A stretch of DNA of 64,000 bases, taken from the NCBI GenBank assembly GCA_963739135.1, contig CAVTZG010000010.1, forward strand, positions 248,001 through 312,000, given 5' to 3'. Source of the DNA: Palsa-504 sp963739135 (GTDB taxonomy: Bacteria > Actinomycetota > Actinomycetes > Streptosporangiales > Streptosporangiaceae). The first letter of the stretch is position 1. Each line of letters begins with the position of its first letter. Below are positions 56,596 through 64,000 of this stretch, piece by piece. The translations under genes and the position numbers were made by a program. Below the pieces are notes generated by a model. That model did no database searches. It was not told the DNA's origin and saw nothing but the letters and a program-made list of their open reading frames with translations.

Positions 56596-57813
56596 TTACG
56601 GCAGCATCAGGTGCACGTCACCGAACTCGTGCCACAGGTAGCCGGAGCTGATCGCGGTTTCGTAGCACCGGCTCAGCAGCTCGGGTCCGGCGAACGCGGC
56701 CAGCATCCGCAGGTGCGACGAACGCGGCGCGTGCAGCCCGGTGAGCAGACCGTCCACCACCCTGACCCCGGTCTGCGGGGTGACCACGTGCGACGTCCAG
56801 CCGGCCGAGGCCGCCACCGGCCCGCCGGGCTCGCCGGGGTCTCCGGGACGACCCGGTCCCGCGGCCGGCGCGGCCGTCCCAAGCGCGGCCGTCCCAAGCG
56901 CGGCCGTCCCAAGCGCGGCCGTCCCAAGCGCGGCCGTCCCAAGCGCGGCCGTCCCAAGCGCGGCCGTCCCAAGCGCGGCCGTCCCAAGCGCGGCCGTCTC
57001 GAGCGCCCGGACCACGGTCGTGCCCGCGGCGATGATCCGGCCGCCGTGCGCCCGCACGTGGTTGACCAGCCGGGCCGTCGCGGGCGGCACGTCGTAGGGC
57101 TCCGGGTACGGATCCTCCCCGGCCTCCAGCGAGGACACCCCGGTGTGCAGGGTGAGCGGGGCGATCAGCACCCCGCGGGCCACCAGCTGTGTGACCACGG
57201 ACGGCGTGAACGGTCGGCTGGCGCTCGGCATCTCCGCGCTGCCCGGCTCCCGCGCGAACACCGTCTGGTAGAACGGCAGCGCCCAGTCGCGGTCCACGTA
57301 GGAGTACCTGATGGGAAGGCCGTGCCTGAGCAGGTAGGGCACCACCGCCGTCGAGAGCCTGGCCCGCCAGAGCCTGGCGGTGGCCTTGCCCTCCAGGGTC
57401 AGGACCGCCCCGGACGGCAGGCTGATGAGCTGACCGGGGAACCCGGGACCGTTCGGCATCGAGATCTTGCCCTTGACCTGCCGGAGCTCTACCAGCCACG
57501 CGCCGTCCGGGCGCGGGCTGGAGAAGTGCACGGCCAGCCCCTCGTCGCCCGGCAGAGCCCGCACCTGGGCCGGCAGCGTCGCGGTGGTGTTGACGACCAG
57601 CAGGTCGCCGGGGAGCAGCAGGCCGGGCAGGTCGCGGAAGCCGTGATGGCCGATCTCGCCGGACGACCGGCGGCTGACCAGCATGCGGACGCCGTCCCTG
57701 GCCAGGCCGCGCGCCTCGGGCGGGTCGTGCGCCTCGAGCTCGGCGGGCAGGGTGAAATCGGCCAGCGTGAAGCCGGCCAGCGTGAAGTCCGTGAGCGTGA
57801 AGTCCGTGAGCAT
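56596..57813 (-). CDS. queA: QueA-like S-adenosylmethionine:tRNA ribosyltransferase-isomerase with minisatellite insertions
   Basis: 405 aa. LPAELEAHDPPEARGLARDG, GDLLVVNTTATLPAQV, LTLHTGVSSLEAGEDPYPEP and IIAAGTTVVRALETA are QueA landmarks; the end LLAAFAG-type region and YLWHEFGDVHLML also fit. QueA transfers ribosyl from SAM to preQ1-modified tRNA. An eightfold AALGT repeat is inserted after RALETA, in an exposed loop before the conserved GWTSHVVTP. The N-terminus starts with four LTDFT-like pentapeptides. No other queuosine genes are in view, so the true substrate in this lineage is open. Confidence 0.85.
   Translation of the reverse strand: MLTDFTLTDFTLAGFTLADFTLPAELEAHDPPEARGLARDGVRMLVSRRSSGEIGHHGFRDLPGLLLPGDLLVVNTTATLPAQVRALPGDEGLAVHFSSPRPDGAWLVELRQVKGKISMPNGPGFPGQLISLPSGAVLTLEGKATARLWRARLSTAVVPYLLRHGLPIRYSYVDRDWALPFYQTVFAREPGSAEMPSASRPFTPSVVTQLVARGVLIAPLTLHTGVSSLEAGEDPYPEPYDVPPATARLVNHVRAHGGRIIAAGTTVVRALETAALGTAALGTAALGTAALGTAALGTAALGTAALGTAALGTAAPAAGPGRPGDPGEPGGPVAASAGWTSHVVTPQTGVRVVDGLLTGLHAPRSSHLRMLAAFAGPELLSRCYETAISSGYLWHEFGDVHLMLP
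56870..57004. repeat. 15-bp minisatellite inside queA (nine units)
   Basis: Eight perfect copies of GCGGCCGTCCCAAGC plus one variant unit ending TCTCGAGC. In frame, encoding (AALGT)n on the minus strand. Confidence 0.97.
57754..57813. repeat. 15-bp tandem repeat at the queA start (four units)
   Basis: Four imperfect copies of a unit like GTGAAGTCCGTGAGC, encoding LTDFT/LAGFT/LADFT pentapeptides at the N-terminus. Confidence 0.9.
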
Positions 57814-57829
57814 GGGATCTCCAGGTCCG

Positions 57830-58540
57830 CTAGCCGGAGTGGCCGGCCGGCATCAGGTGAGCCGCGCGGTACCGGCCGCTCGGCAGGCGCTGCGCGATGA
57901 GCCTGGCGAACGCGGGGACGACCGACTCGGGCTCCGGGCGGTCCGAAATGTCCGCCCCGGGGAAGGCCAGCTGGTGCATGTCGGTGCGCAGGTCGCCGGG
58001 ATCAGCCCACCAGACCCGAAGCCCGAGTTCCTCGGCGGCCAGCACGTTCGAGGCCTGCTCCAGGGCGGCCTTGGCCGCGCCGTAGCCGCCCCAGCAGGCG
58101 TACGCCTCGACGGCCGCGTCCGAGGTGATGTTCAGCACGGCGCCGCCGCCGGTGCGCAGCAGCGGCAGCATCAGCTGGGTCAGCGCGATGGGCGCGATCA
58201 CGTTCACCTCGAACGCGGCGCGCAGTTCGCCGGGCGGGTAGTCGGCCAGCGCGGGCAGCGGGCTGGCCCCCAGCGTCCCGGCGTTGTTCACGAGCAGGTC
58301 AAGCCGGCCCGCGGCGTCGGCGGCCTGCCGCAGGGCGGCGCGGTGCGCGGGGTCGGTGACGTCGCCGGCGATGGCGGTGACGGTACCGCCCGCGGCCCTG
58401 ATCCGGTCCGCCGCGGCGTCCAGCGCGGCGGCGTTCCTCGCGTCGATGATGAGGGCAAAGCCCTCGCGGGCCAGGCCTGCCGCCAGGGCCTGGCCCAGCC
58501 CGCGGGAGGCCCCCGTGATGATGGCTGTCGGTTGGTTCAT
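57830..58540 (-). CDS. Short-chain dehydrogenase/reductase
   Basis: 236-aa classical SDR. Cofactor motif TGASRGLG (residues 9-16), LVNNAGTLG (NNAG), catalytic Ser in LNITSDAAV and Tyr-Lys in GGYGAAKAALE. The basic Arg after the first strand region (IIDARN) has an Asp before it, suggesting NAD preference. ATG 58540 overlaps no neighbour; it lies 16 bp upstream of queA on the same strand. Substrate unknown. Confidence 0.9.
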   Translation of the reverse strand: MNQPTAIITGASRGLGQALAAGLAREGFALIIDARNAAALDAAADRIRAAGGTVTAIAGDVTDPAHRAALRQAADAAGRLDLLVNNAGTLGASPLPALADYPPGELRAAFEVNVIAPIALTQLMLPLLRTGGGAVLNITSDAAVEAYACWGGYGAAKAALEQASNVLAAEELGLRVWWADPGDLRTDMHQLAFPGADISDRPEPESVVPAFARLIAQRLPSGRYRAAHLMPAGHSG

Positions 58541-58664
58541 GCCTTTGCACGCTAGGCGGCCGCGGATCGAGGTGCATCGGTCCCCGGCCCAGGTCGGCCC
58601 GGTCCGATAGTCCTAAGACCGCCGCCCGATGCAAGTCCCGCGCGGCCCAGCTAACGTCAGACAC

Positions 58665-59912
58665 GTGAGTGAGCCAAAGGGCCGCGGCGCCGCCTGGACT
58701 GAGGAGCGAGGAACGAGCGACGAGGCAAGGCGGGGCCTGGAGGCGGCCCGGAGGCGAACGAACAGGGGAACAGAGCTGGATGAGCTCTACCAGGTGAGCC
58801 AGGCGGTGCTGTCCGTCACCCGGCAGATGTCCGTCCGTGACGTGCTGCAGGTGATCGTGCGCTCGGCCCGGTCGCTGGTCGGCGCGCGCTACGCGGCGCT
58901 CGGCGTGCCCGACGAGGGCGACTCGTTCGCCGAGTTCGTGGTGGACGGGATCAGTTCGGCCGAGTGGCAGGCGATCGGGCCGCTGCCGCGCCGCCACGGG
59001 ATGCTCGCCGTGCTGCTCAACGAGGGCAAGCCGGAGCGCCTCGCCGATATACGCAAAGACCCGAGGTTCGAGGGCTGGCCGGCCTCCCATCCGCAGATGT
59101 CGCACTTCCTCGGGGTGCCGGTGCGCGACGGGGACCTGGTCCTGGCCATCATCTTCGCGGCCAACAAGACCTCCGCCGCGGCGGCCGGCCGCGGGTTCAC
59201 CGAGCGCGACGAGGAGATCCTCTCGCTGTTCGCCGCGCACGCCGCGATCGCGCTGACCAACGCCCGGCTGTATGAGCGCAGCCGGGAGCTTTCCGTGCTG
59301 CAGGAGCGGTCCCGGCTGGCCAGGGACCTGCACGACGCGGTCACGCAGAAGCTGTTCAGCATCCGGGCGCACGCCCGGGCCGCCGCCGTGCTGGCGGGCC
59401 GGGACCCCATCGACCCGGACCGGGTCAAGGCCGAGATCGAGGTGGTCGCCGGGCTCGGCGCCGAAGCCCACGCCGAGCTCCGCGCGGTGATCGACGGGCT
59501 GGCCCCGCCGGACCTGGCGGCCGCGGGGCTGGCCGATTCGCTGCGCCGCTACGCGGTGCTGGCCGGCCGGGCGCACGGAATCCCGGTCACGTTCACCGCC
59601 GCCAGGCTCCCCCCGCTCGACCCCCGCGCCGAGGCGGTTCTGTACCGGGTGGCCCAGGAGGCGCTGCACAACGCGCTGCGGCACTCCGGGGCGGGCCAGG
59701 TGGGCGTGCGGCTGGCGCGGACGCCGCGCCGCGTGTCGCTGGAGGTGTCCGACGACGGGCACGGGTTCGTGCCCGAGGCGCCGTCCGGCGGGGTGGGGCT
59801 GGCCTCGATGCGGGAGCGCGCGTCGGCGGCGGGCGGCACGCTGACCATACGGTCCGGCCCGGACGGCACCCAGGTGCGGATGACCGTCCCGGCTGCGCTC
59901 GGGGGTAGGTGA
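58665..59912 (+). CDS. GAF-domain NarL-type sensor histidine kinase
   Basis: 415-aa cytosolic kinase. GAF domain (residues 42-200: VRSARSLVGARYAALGVPD, HFLGVPVRDGDLVLAIIFA), HisKA_3 dimerisation with the phospho-His H223 in RLARDLHDAVTQKLFS, and a HATPase domain (QEALHNALRHSGAGQV N-box; SDDGHGF and GGVGLASMRERA G-boxes). No membrane helices, so it senses an internal signal; the GAF is of the DevS/DosT type in outline, but no haem His was assigned. GTG 58665 is preferred to the upstream ATG. It is followed by its response regulator three bases later. Confidence 0.9.
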   Translation: MSEPKGRGAAWTEERGTSDEARRGLEAARRRTNRGTELDELYQVSQAVLSVTRQMSVRDVLQVIVRSARSLVGARYAALGVPDEGDSFAEFVVDGISSAEWQAIGPLPRRHGMLAVLLNEGKPERLADIRKDPRFEGWPASHPQMSHFLGVPVRDGDLVLAIIFAANKTSAAAAGRGFTERDEEILSLFAAHAAIALTNARLYERSRELSVLQERSRLARDLHDAVTQKLFSIRAHARAAAVLAGRDPIDPDRVKAEIEVVAGLGAEAHAELRAVIDGLAPPDLAAAGLADSLRRYAVLAGRAHGIPVTFTAARLPPLDPRAEAVLYRVAQEALHNALRHSGAGQVGVRLARTPRRVSLEVSDDGHGFVPEAPSGGVGLASMRERASAAGGTLTIRSGPDGTQVRMTVPAALGGR

Positions 59913-59915
59913 GCC

Positions 59916-60590
59916 ATGACCCAGCCCATCTCCGTGCTGATCGTCGACGACCACCCCGTGGTCCGGCAAGGCCTGCGGGTGCTGCTCGAGGTGCAGGACG
60001 GGATCGAGGTGGCCGGCGAGGCGGGCGACGGCGCCATGGCGCTCGCGCTGGCCGCCGAACACGCCCCCGACGTCATCCTGCTCGACCTGAAGCTGCCCGG
60101 CCTGGATGGCATCGGCGTGCTGGGCGAGCTGCAGGCCCAGGGCAGCAGGTCGCGCGTGCTCGTGCTGACCAGCGCCACCGAGCCCGCGTCGGCCAGCCTG
60201 GCGCTGCGGTCGGGCGCGGCCGGGGTGCTGTACAAGGACATCGACCCGGACGCCCTGGTCCGGGCCATCCGCGCCGTGCATGACGGGCAGCTGCTGCTGG
60301 CCCCGGAGGCGGCGGGCACCCTGCTGCGCTCGGCCCACCTGGCCTGGGGCGGGCTGGACGCACTGACCAGCCGGGAACGCGAGGTGCTGGCCGAGCTGGC
60401 CAAGGGGCGGTCCAACCGGGAGATCGCCCGGGCGCTGCACGTATCGGAGAAGACGGTCAAGGCGCACGTGAGTTCGGTGCTGGCCAAGCTCGGGGTGCAG
60501 GACCGGACCCAGGCCGCCCTGTTCGCCGTCCGGCACGAGCAAGGGGCATTATCCCGCCTAGGCTGGGCCTGCCGGGGTGTCGTGGCATAG
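59916..60590 (+). CDS. NarL/LuxR-family response regulator
   Basis: 224 aa. Receiver domain with acidic pocket DDHPVV, phospho-acceptor D57 in VILLDLKLPGLDG, and the switch Thr/Ser and Lys in VLVLTSATE and GVLYKDID. C-terminal LuxR HTH: LTSREREVLAELAKGRSNRE, LHVSEKTVKAHVSSVLAKLG. It forms a two-component pair with the upstream kinase. The HTH is similar in type, but not closely, to the LAL regulators of the accessory cluster. Confidence 0.93.
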   Translation: MTQPISVLIVDDHPVVRQGLRVLLEVQDGIEVAGEAGDGAMALALAAEHAPDVILLDLKLPGLDGIGVLGELQAQGSRSRVLVLTSATEPASASLALRSGAAGVLYKDIDPDALVRAIRAVHDGQLLLAPEAAGTLLRSAHLAWGGLDALTSREREVLAELAKGRSNREIARALHVSEKTVKAHVSSVLAKLGVQDRTQAALFAVRHEQGALSRLGWACRGVVA

Positions 60591-60631
60591 GTTCGGTCTC
60601 GACGGCCAGTGCGATCCAAGAGGGGGCCCCG

Positions 60632-61417
60632 ATGTCGGACGAGGTGCTGCGGCTGCGGGGCGTCGAGGTCCGGCGCGATTCGGCGGTTCTGCTCCGCAAC
60701 GTCGACTGGACGGCGCACGAGAACGAGCGCTGGATCCTGATCGGCCCGAACGGCGCGGGCAAGACCACCCTGCTCCAGGTGGCCGCCACCACGCTGTTCC
60801 CCAGCCAGGGCACGGTCGAGATCCTCGGCGAGCGCATGGGCGAGGTTGACATCTTCGACCTGCGGCCGCGCATCGGCCTGACCAGCGCTGCCATCGCCGA
60901 ACAGGTCCCGCCCGCCGAGAAGGTCATCGACCTGGTGCTCACCGCCTCCTATGCCATCCTGGGCCGGTGGAAGGAGGAATACGATTCCGCCGACGTGACC
61001 CGGGCCGTGGAACTGCTCGACGCGCTCGGCTGCGCGCACCTGATCAGGCGGAAGTTCGCCACGCTGTCCGAGGGCGAGCGCAAGCGGGTGCAGATCGCGC
61101 GGGCCATGATGCCCGACCCCGAACTGCTGATGCTTGACGAGCCCGCCGCCGGCCTGGACCTGGGCGGCCGGGAGGACCTGCTGCGCCGCCTCACCACCCT
61201 GGCCCGGGACCCCAAGGCGCCGATGATGGTGCTGGTCACCCACCACGTGGAGGAAGTGCCCGACGGGTTCACCCACGCCATGCTGCTGCGCCGCGGGTCG
61301 GTGCTGGCGGCCGGGCCCATCGGCGAGGTGTTCACCGCCAGGAACCTGTCCCGGTGTTTCGGCGTTCAGCTGGAGATCGAGCACCGCCAGTCCCGCTGGA
61401 CCGCCCGCGCTCGCTGA
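60632..61417 (+). CDS. ABC transporter ATP-binding protein
   Basis: 261-aa ATPase. Walker A GPNGAGKTTLL (K44), Q-loop in ALTSAAIAEQ-like region, signature LSEGERKRVQIARAMM, Walker B ELLMLDEPAAGLDLGG and switch His in VTHHVEEVPDGF. The architecture (iron/molybdate-type single ATPase, YlmA-like) fits a soluble component; no permease gene is adjacent. ATG 60632 fits family start. A GC-rich hairpin follows 20 bp after the stop. Confidence 0.9.
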   Translation: MSDEVLRLRGVEVRRDSAVLLRNVDWTAHENERWILIGPNGAGKTTLLQVAATTLFPSQGTVEILGERMGEVDIFDLRPRIGLTSAAIAEQVPPAEKVIDLVLTASYAILGRWKEEYDSADVTRAVELLDALGCAHLIRRKFATLSEGERKRVQIARAMMPDPELLMLDEPAAGLDLGGREDLLRRLTTLARDPKAPMMVLVTHHVEEVPDGFTHAMLLRRGSVLAAGPIGEVFTARNLSRCFGVQLEIEHRQSRWTARAR

Positions 61418-61436
61418 CCCCCAGAAGCGGGGGGCT

Positions 61437-61456
61437 CCGGGGGGTCGTCCCCCCGG
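61437..61456 (+). terminator. Hairpin after the ABC ATPase gene
   Basis: CCGGGGGG (61437-61444) pairs with CCCCCCGG (61449-61456) around TCGT. No U-tract; a GC-only terminator or pause site is plausible in this genome. Confidence 0.45.
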
Positions 61457-61545
61457 GCAGAAACTGCACGCTGGCCCAAGTTGCTTGCTGTCTGTAACGT
61501 AGCAAATAGACCCGGAAACCCGCCGGGCGCGGGAGTGGAGCCGTC

Positions 61546-62724
61546 ATGAGCACTCTAGTCGCGACCATCCTGCTCGTCGTGTTGGTGGTTCTCATCATCC
61601 TGGTGATCGTCCGGTCGGTCCGGATCATCCCCCAGGCCCGGGCGGGCATCGTGGAGCGGTTCGGCCGCTACCACCGGACCCTGCCCGCCGGGCTGAACAT
61701 GGTGACGCCGTTCGTGGACCGGCTGCTGCCCCTCATCGACCTGCGCGAGCAGGTGGTCAGCTTCCCGCCCCAGCCGGTGATCACCCGGGACAACCTGGTG
61801 GTCGGCATCGACACCGTCATCTACTTCCAGGTGACCGACGCCCGGGCCGCGACCTACGAGGTGGCCAACTACATCACCGCGGTCGAGCAGCTGACCGTGA
61901 CCACGCTGCGCAACGTGGTGGGCGGCATGGACCTGGAGACCACGCTCACCTCACGCGACCAGATCAACCACGAGCTGCGCCGCGAGCTGGACGAGGCCAC
62001 CGGCAAGTGGGGGCTGCGGGTCGGCCGGGTCGAGCTCAAGGCCATCGAGCCGCCGGGCTCCATCCAGGACTCGATGGAGAAGCAGATGCGCGCCGACCGG
62101 GACAAACGCGCGGCGATCTTGTCTGCCGAGGGTTCCAAGCAGTCGGCCATCCTGACCGCCGAGGGCGAGCGCCAGGCGGCGGTGCTCAAGGCTCGCGGCG
62201 AGTCCGAGGCGGCCGTGCTGCGCGCCGAGGCCGAGGCCAAGGCCCAGGCGGCCCGGGCCCGCGGCCAGGCCGAGGCCATCACCACCGTGTTCCGGGCCAT
62301 CCACGAGGGCAACCCGGATCAGCGGCTGCTGGCCTACCAGTACATGCAGATGCTGCCGCAGATCGCCCAGGGCGACGCGAACAAGGTGTGGATCGTGCCG
62401 AGCGAGATCGGCAAGGCCCTGGAGGGGATCGGCGGCCTGCTCGGCGGGGCCGGCGCCCGGTCCGCCTCGCCCTCGGCGCCTAACGGCCCGCCGAGCTCCA
62501 ACGGCCCGGTGGTTCCCTCGCTTCCCGCCCAGCCCTCAGCGCTGTCAGGGACGGGCCCGGAGTTCGACTCGCCCAGCGGGCGTCACGCGGGTCTGGAAGG
62601 CTGGCTGGCGGGCAGTGGCGGGCCCGTGCACGACGCTCCCGTCGGTGATCACGAAGGTGGACCCGTGCCAGGGACAGGCGACGCAGGCAGCTCCCCGTTC
62701 AACGACGATCCGTCCCTGGTGTAG
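61546..62724 (+). CDS. SPFH/Band-7 (stomatin-like) membrane protein
   Basis: 392 aa. One N-terminal membrane helix (LVATILLVVLVVLIILVIV), then a Band-7 domain (RAGIVERFGRYHRTLPAGLN, INHELRRELDEATGKWGLRV, RVELKAIEPPGSIQDSMEKQ) and a long Ala/Glu-rich coiled coil (residues 180-260) that oligomerises into a cage. Stomatins organise membrane microdomains and proteases. The last 60 residues are low-complexity and lie antisense to the conserved Rieske motifs of the next gene, so the original stop may have been further upstream. Confidence 0.9.
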   Translation: MSTLVATILLVVLVVLIILVIVRSVRIIPQARAGIVERFGRYHRTLPAGLNMVTPFVDRLLPLIDLREQVVSFPPQPVITRDNLVVGIDTVIYFQVTDARAATYEVANYITAVEQLTVTTLRNVVGGMDLETTLTSRDQINHELRRELDEATGKWGLRVGRVELKAIEPPGSIQDSMEKQMRADRDKRAAILSAEGSKQSAILTAEGERQAAVLKARGESEAAVLRAEAEAKAQAARARGQAEAITTVFRAIHEGNPDQRLLAYQYMQMLPQIAQGDANKVWIVPSEIGKALEGIGGLLGGAGARSASPSAPNGPPSSNGPVVPSLPAQPSALSGTGPEFDSPSGRHAGLEGWLAGSGGPVHDAPVGDHEGGPVPGTGDAGSSPFNDDPSLV

Positions 62725-63414
62725 CGGCCCGCCCAGGTGCGAGCACCGGTCGGACAGCACGTGCACCTCGCCGCCCTGCCGGTACACCATGAGCGACAGG
62801 TAGCCGAGCTGGCGGCGCACCGGGCGGCGGTCGGGTAGCTCGCCGAGCCTGCACAGGTCGTGCCAGCCCAGCCCGGACAGGTGGCTGACCGGCTCGGCGT
62901 GGCTGGTGCCCGCGCCCAGCCGCAGCGCCAGGTGCCCGCCCAGGTAGGACCCGGCCGTGGCCACCGCGAGCCCGGCGCCCGACAGCAGCCGCCCGTAGCC
63001 GGTCCGGCCGGCGGCCCGCGCCGTCAGCGAGCCGAGGAACAGCGCCGCCGCCGTGGCCTGGCACGCCGCGTGCACCAGGCCGACCCGCTGCTGATCCCGG
63101 TGCAGGGCCGACCAGTCCGCCAGCCCGGTGACAGCGGCCGGCACGACGCCGGCCACCCCGGCCCCGACCAGCAGGCGGGAGGCCCGCTCGGTGCCGCGGA
63201 ACAGGTCGAGCAGGACCGCCGAGGTCCAGCAGCCGAGCGGCAGCCGCACCAGCGCCGGATGCACCGGCTGGCCGAACGGCACGCCGTGCAGCGCGTCGGT
63301 GCCCGGCCCGGCCGGCAGCACGCGGACCACGCCGTCGGACAGCCTGCGGACCACCGGGTCGAGCACGTGAGCCTGCTCGACCCGCTCGGCCAGCGCGGCC
63401 GGCGGCGGATCCAC
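62545..63414 (-). CDS. DUF2231 membrane domain fused to a Rieske [2Fe-2S] domain
   Basis: 289 aa from GTG 63414. N-terminal DUF2231 membrane region (ALHGVPFGQPVHPALVRLPL, then about four helices to ATAGSYLGGHLAL) and a C-terminal Rieske domain: first ligand pair CSHLGG, second CPWHGSTF, both complete (CxH and CxxH). Likely a membrane-bound electron carrier. The frame stays open to 63669, but the upstream part looks non-coding. Its last 60 codons overlap the SPFH gene tail antisense by 180 bases. Confidence 0.85.
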   Translation of the reverse strand: MDPPPAALAERVEQAHVLDPVVRRLSDGVVRVLPAGPGTDALHGVPFGQPVHPALVRLPLGCWTSAVLLDLFRGTERASRLLVGAGVAGVVPAAVTGLADWSALHRDQQRVGLVHAACQATAAALFLGSLTARAAGRTGYGRLLSGAGLAVATAGSYLGGHLALRLGAGTSHAEPVSHLSGLGWHDLCRLGELPDRRPVRRQLGYLSLMVYRQGGEVHVLSDRCSHLGGPLHQGRIVVERGAACVACPWHGSTFVITDGSVVHGPATARQPAFQTRVTPAGRVELRARP

Positions 63415-63739
63415 CCGGGCTTGCTGTTCTTGGCCGCCCGGCGGGCGGTGGCGAGGGATTGCCGCACGGTTACGGCCTACCCGCCTGCCCCCGCCGGCTA
63501 TCTCCCGGGCCCCGGGCAAACCGGCGCGGCTCGCCGCCCGCCGGCAGAACCGCAGGTCGAGCCGGGTAACGGCGAAGACAGAATCGTGTCTCACGACGAC
63601 CGCCCGCTGCACCCAGCCCGGCGCCGGTCGGTCGCGGCGGGCTGGGAGCTGTTCAAGCGCGAGCTGCACTGCTCGGCTAACGGCCCCGGCTCCGCTGATG
63701 CGAGTGCGGCTGCCGGGGCTGACGGGGCTGGTGTCGTAG
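63415..63739. other. Intergenic region before the Rieske gene
   Basis: About 325 bases, GC-rich, no recognised gene. It should contain the Rieske gene promoter. Another minus frame (RQSLATARRAAKNSK near 63460) could be an alternative N-terminus if a frameshift exists, but nothing supports it firmly. Confidence 0.4.
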
Positions 63740-64000
63740 TCAGTCCTTGCCCTCGGTGATGGCGGCGTCCACCTCGGCTTGGCGGGCGGCGAACTCAGCC
63801 GTGTGCTCCCGCTCGACCCGCTCGGCGATGTCCTCGTCGTCGCGCATCAGCGCCTCGAGGTCGCTCGAGGCGGCGTCGAGCACGCCCAGGTCGGCATACG
63901 CCCGCTGGACCTTCGCGCCCCACAGCCCGATGTCCTTCACGCACGGGACGATCCGGCTGAACAGCAGCGCGCGGAACGCCTGCTGCACCGGCGAGTGCTC
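63740..64000 (-). CDS. C-terminal part of an unrecognised helical protein (runs off the window end)
   Basis: The last 86 codons of a larger gene: EHSPVQQAFRALLFSRIVPC, VKDIGLWGAKVQRAYADLGV, then an acidic helical tail (ALMRDDEDIAERVEREHTAE) and a stop. All-helical and amphipathic. An internal ATG at 63988 is not the real start, because the frame continues upstream. It looks like the tail of a ferritin-like or similar helical enzyme, but I cannot assign it. Confidence 0.6.
   Translation of the reverse strand, partial: EHSPVQQAFRALLFSRIVPCVKDIGLWGAKVQRAYADLGVLDAASSDLEALMRDDEDIAERVEREHTAEFAARQAEVDAAITEGKD

Noticed and set aside
58299..60542. 747-codon minus-strand frame opposite the two-component genes
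   Set aside because: No domain and extreme Arg/His/Gln content; plus strand encodes kinase and regulator with all motifs.

Overview
The window is about 70% GC by eye and reads as a chromosome segment of a filamentous-type actinobacterium (Actinomycetota; Streptosporangiales or a relative is my guess). Evidence for this: GTG and TTG starts, 4-bp ATGA/GTGA gene overlaps, a bldG-anti-sigma-hppA block next to a helicase as in Streptomyces, an nth-Nudix-marP-eph-holin block as in Mycobacterium, and an actinobacterial 6C RNA. No tRNA, rRNA or CRISPR array was recognised.

Layout. 1-7.6 kb: 5' part of katG with furA (oxidative stress), a Pth2-like peptidyl-tRNA hydrolase, a flavin monooxygenase coupled to an OsmC protein, then metX-metY-CoA-binding protein. 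7.6-9.8 kb: an IS110 transposase with long non-coding flanks. 9.8-14.1 kb (minus): a PlsC acyltransferase overlapping a patatin lipase, a MurA with Asp in place of the fosfomycin-target Cys, and a TauE exporter. 14.2-22.5 kb: a split LigD (ligase plus polymerase, no Ku in view), a ComF-like protein, a Ser-Gly repeat ORF, nth-Nudix-marP, and on the minus strand holin-eph-DUF309. 22.5-23.5 kb is non-coding and holds a 6C RNA. 23.5-30.3 kb: MrfA-type helicase, bldG, anti-sigma kinase, H+-pyrophosphatase, and a VapBC pair. 30.3-34.5 kb: a complete IS4-family element (inverted repeats and a 10-bp target duplication found) and a second IS110 transposase.

35-55.2 kb is an accessory region of stress-type genes (DUF2252, DUF1269, BON, DUF1622, FUSC, small membrane proteins, MalT-like LuxR regulators) mixed with broken or chimeric copies. 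Its main feature is a repeated promoter-like cassette present eight times: a CACCTAGGTG palindrome, exactly 12 bp, then a 19-bp dyad. Each copy points at a nearby gene. I infer an undescribed regulon that has spread partly by duplication. A 2.2-kb direct repeat carries two almost identical LuxR genes. Fragments of DUF2252, DUF1269, an integrase, an aquaporin, an antiporter and a TMEM175 channel mark repeated recombination.

55.3-64 kb returns to housekeeping genes: serB, a QueA-like gene with two 15-bp minisatellites, an SDR, a NarL-type two-component pair, an ABC ATPase, an SPFH protein and a Rieske protein whose 3' end overlaps it. Function calls rest on motifs read by eye; no database search was run.
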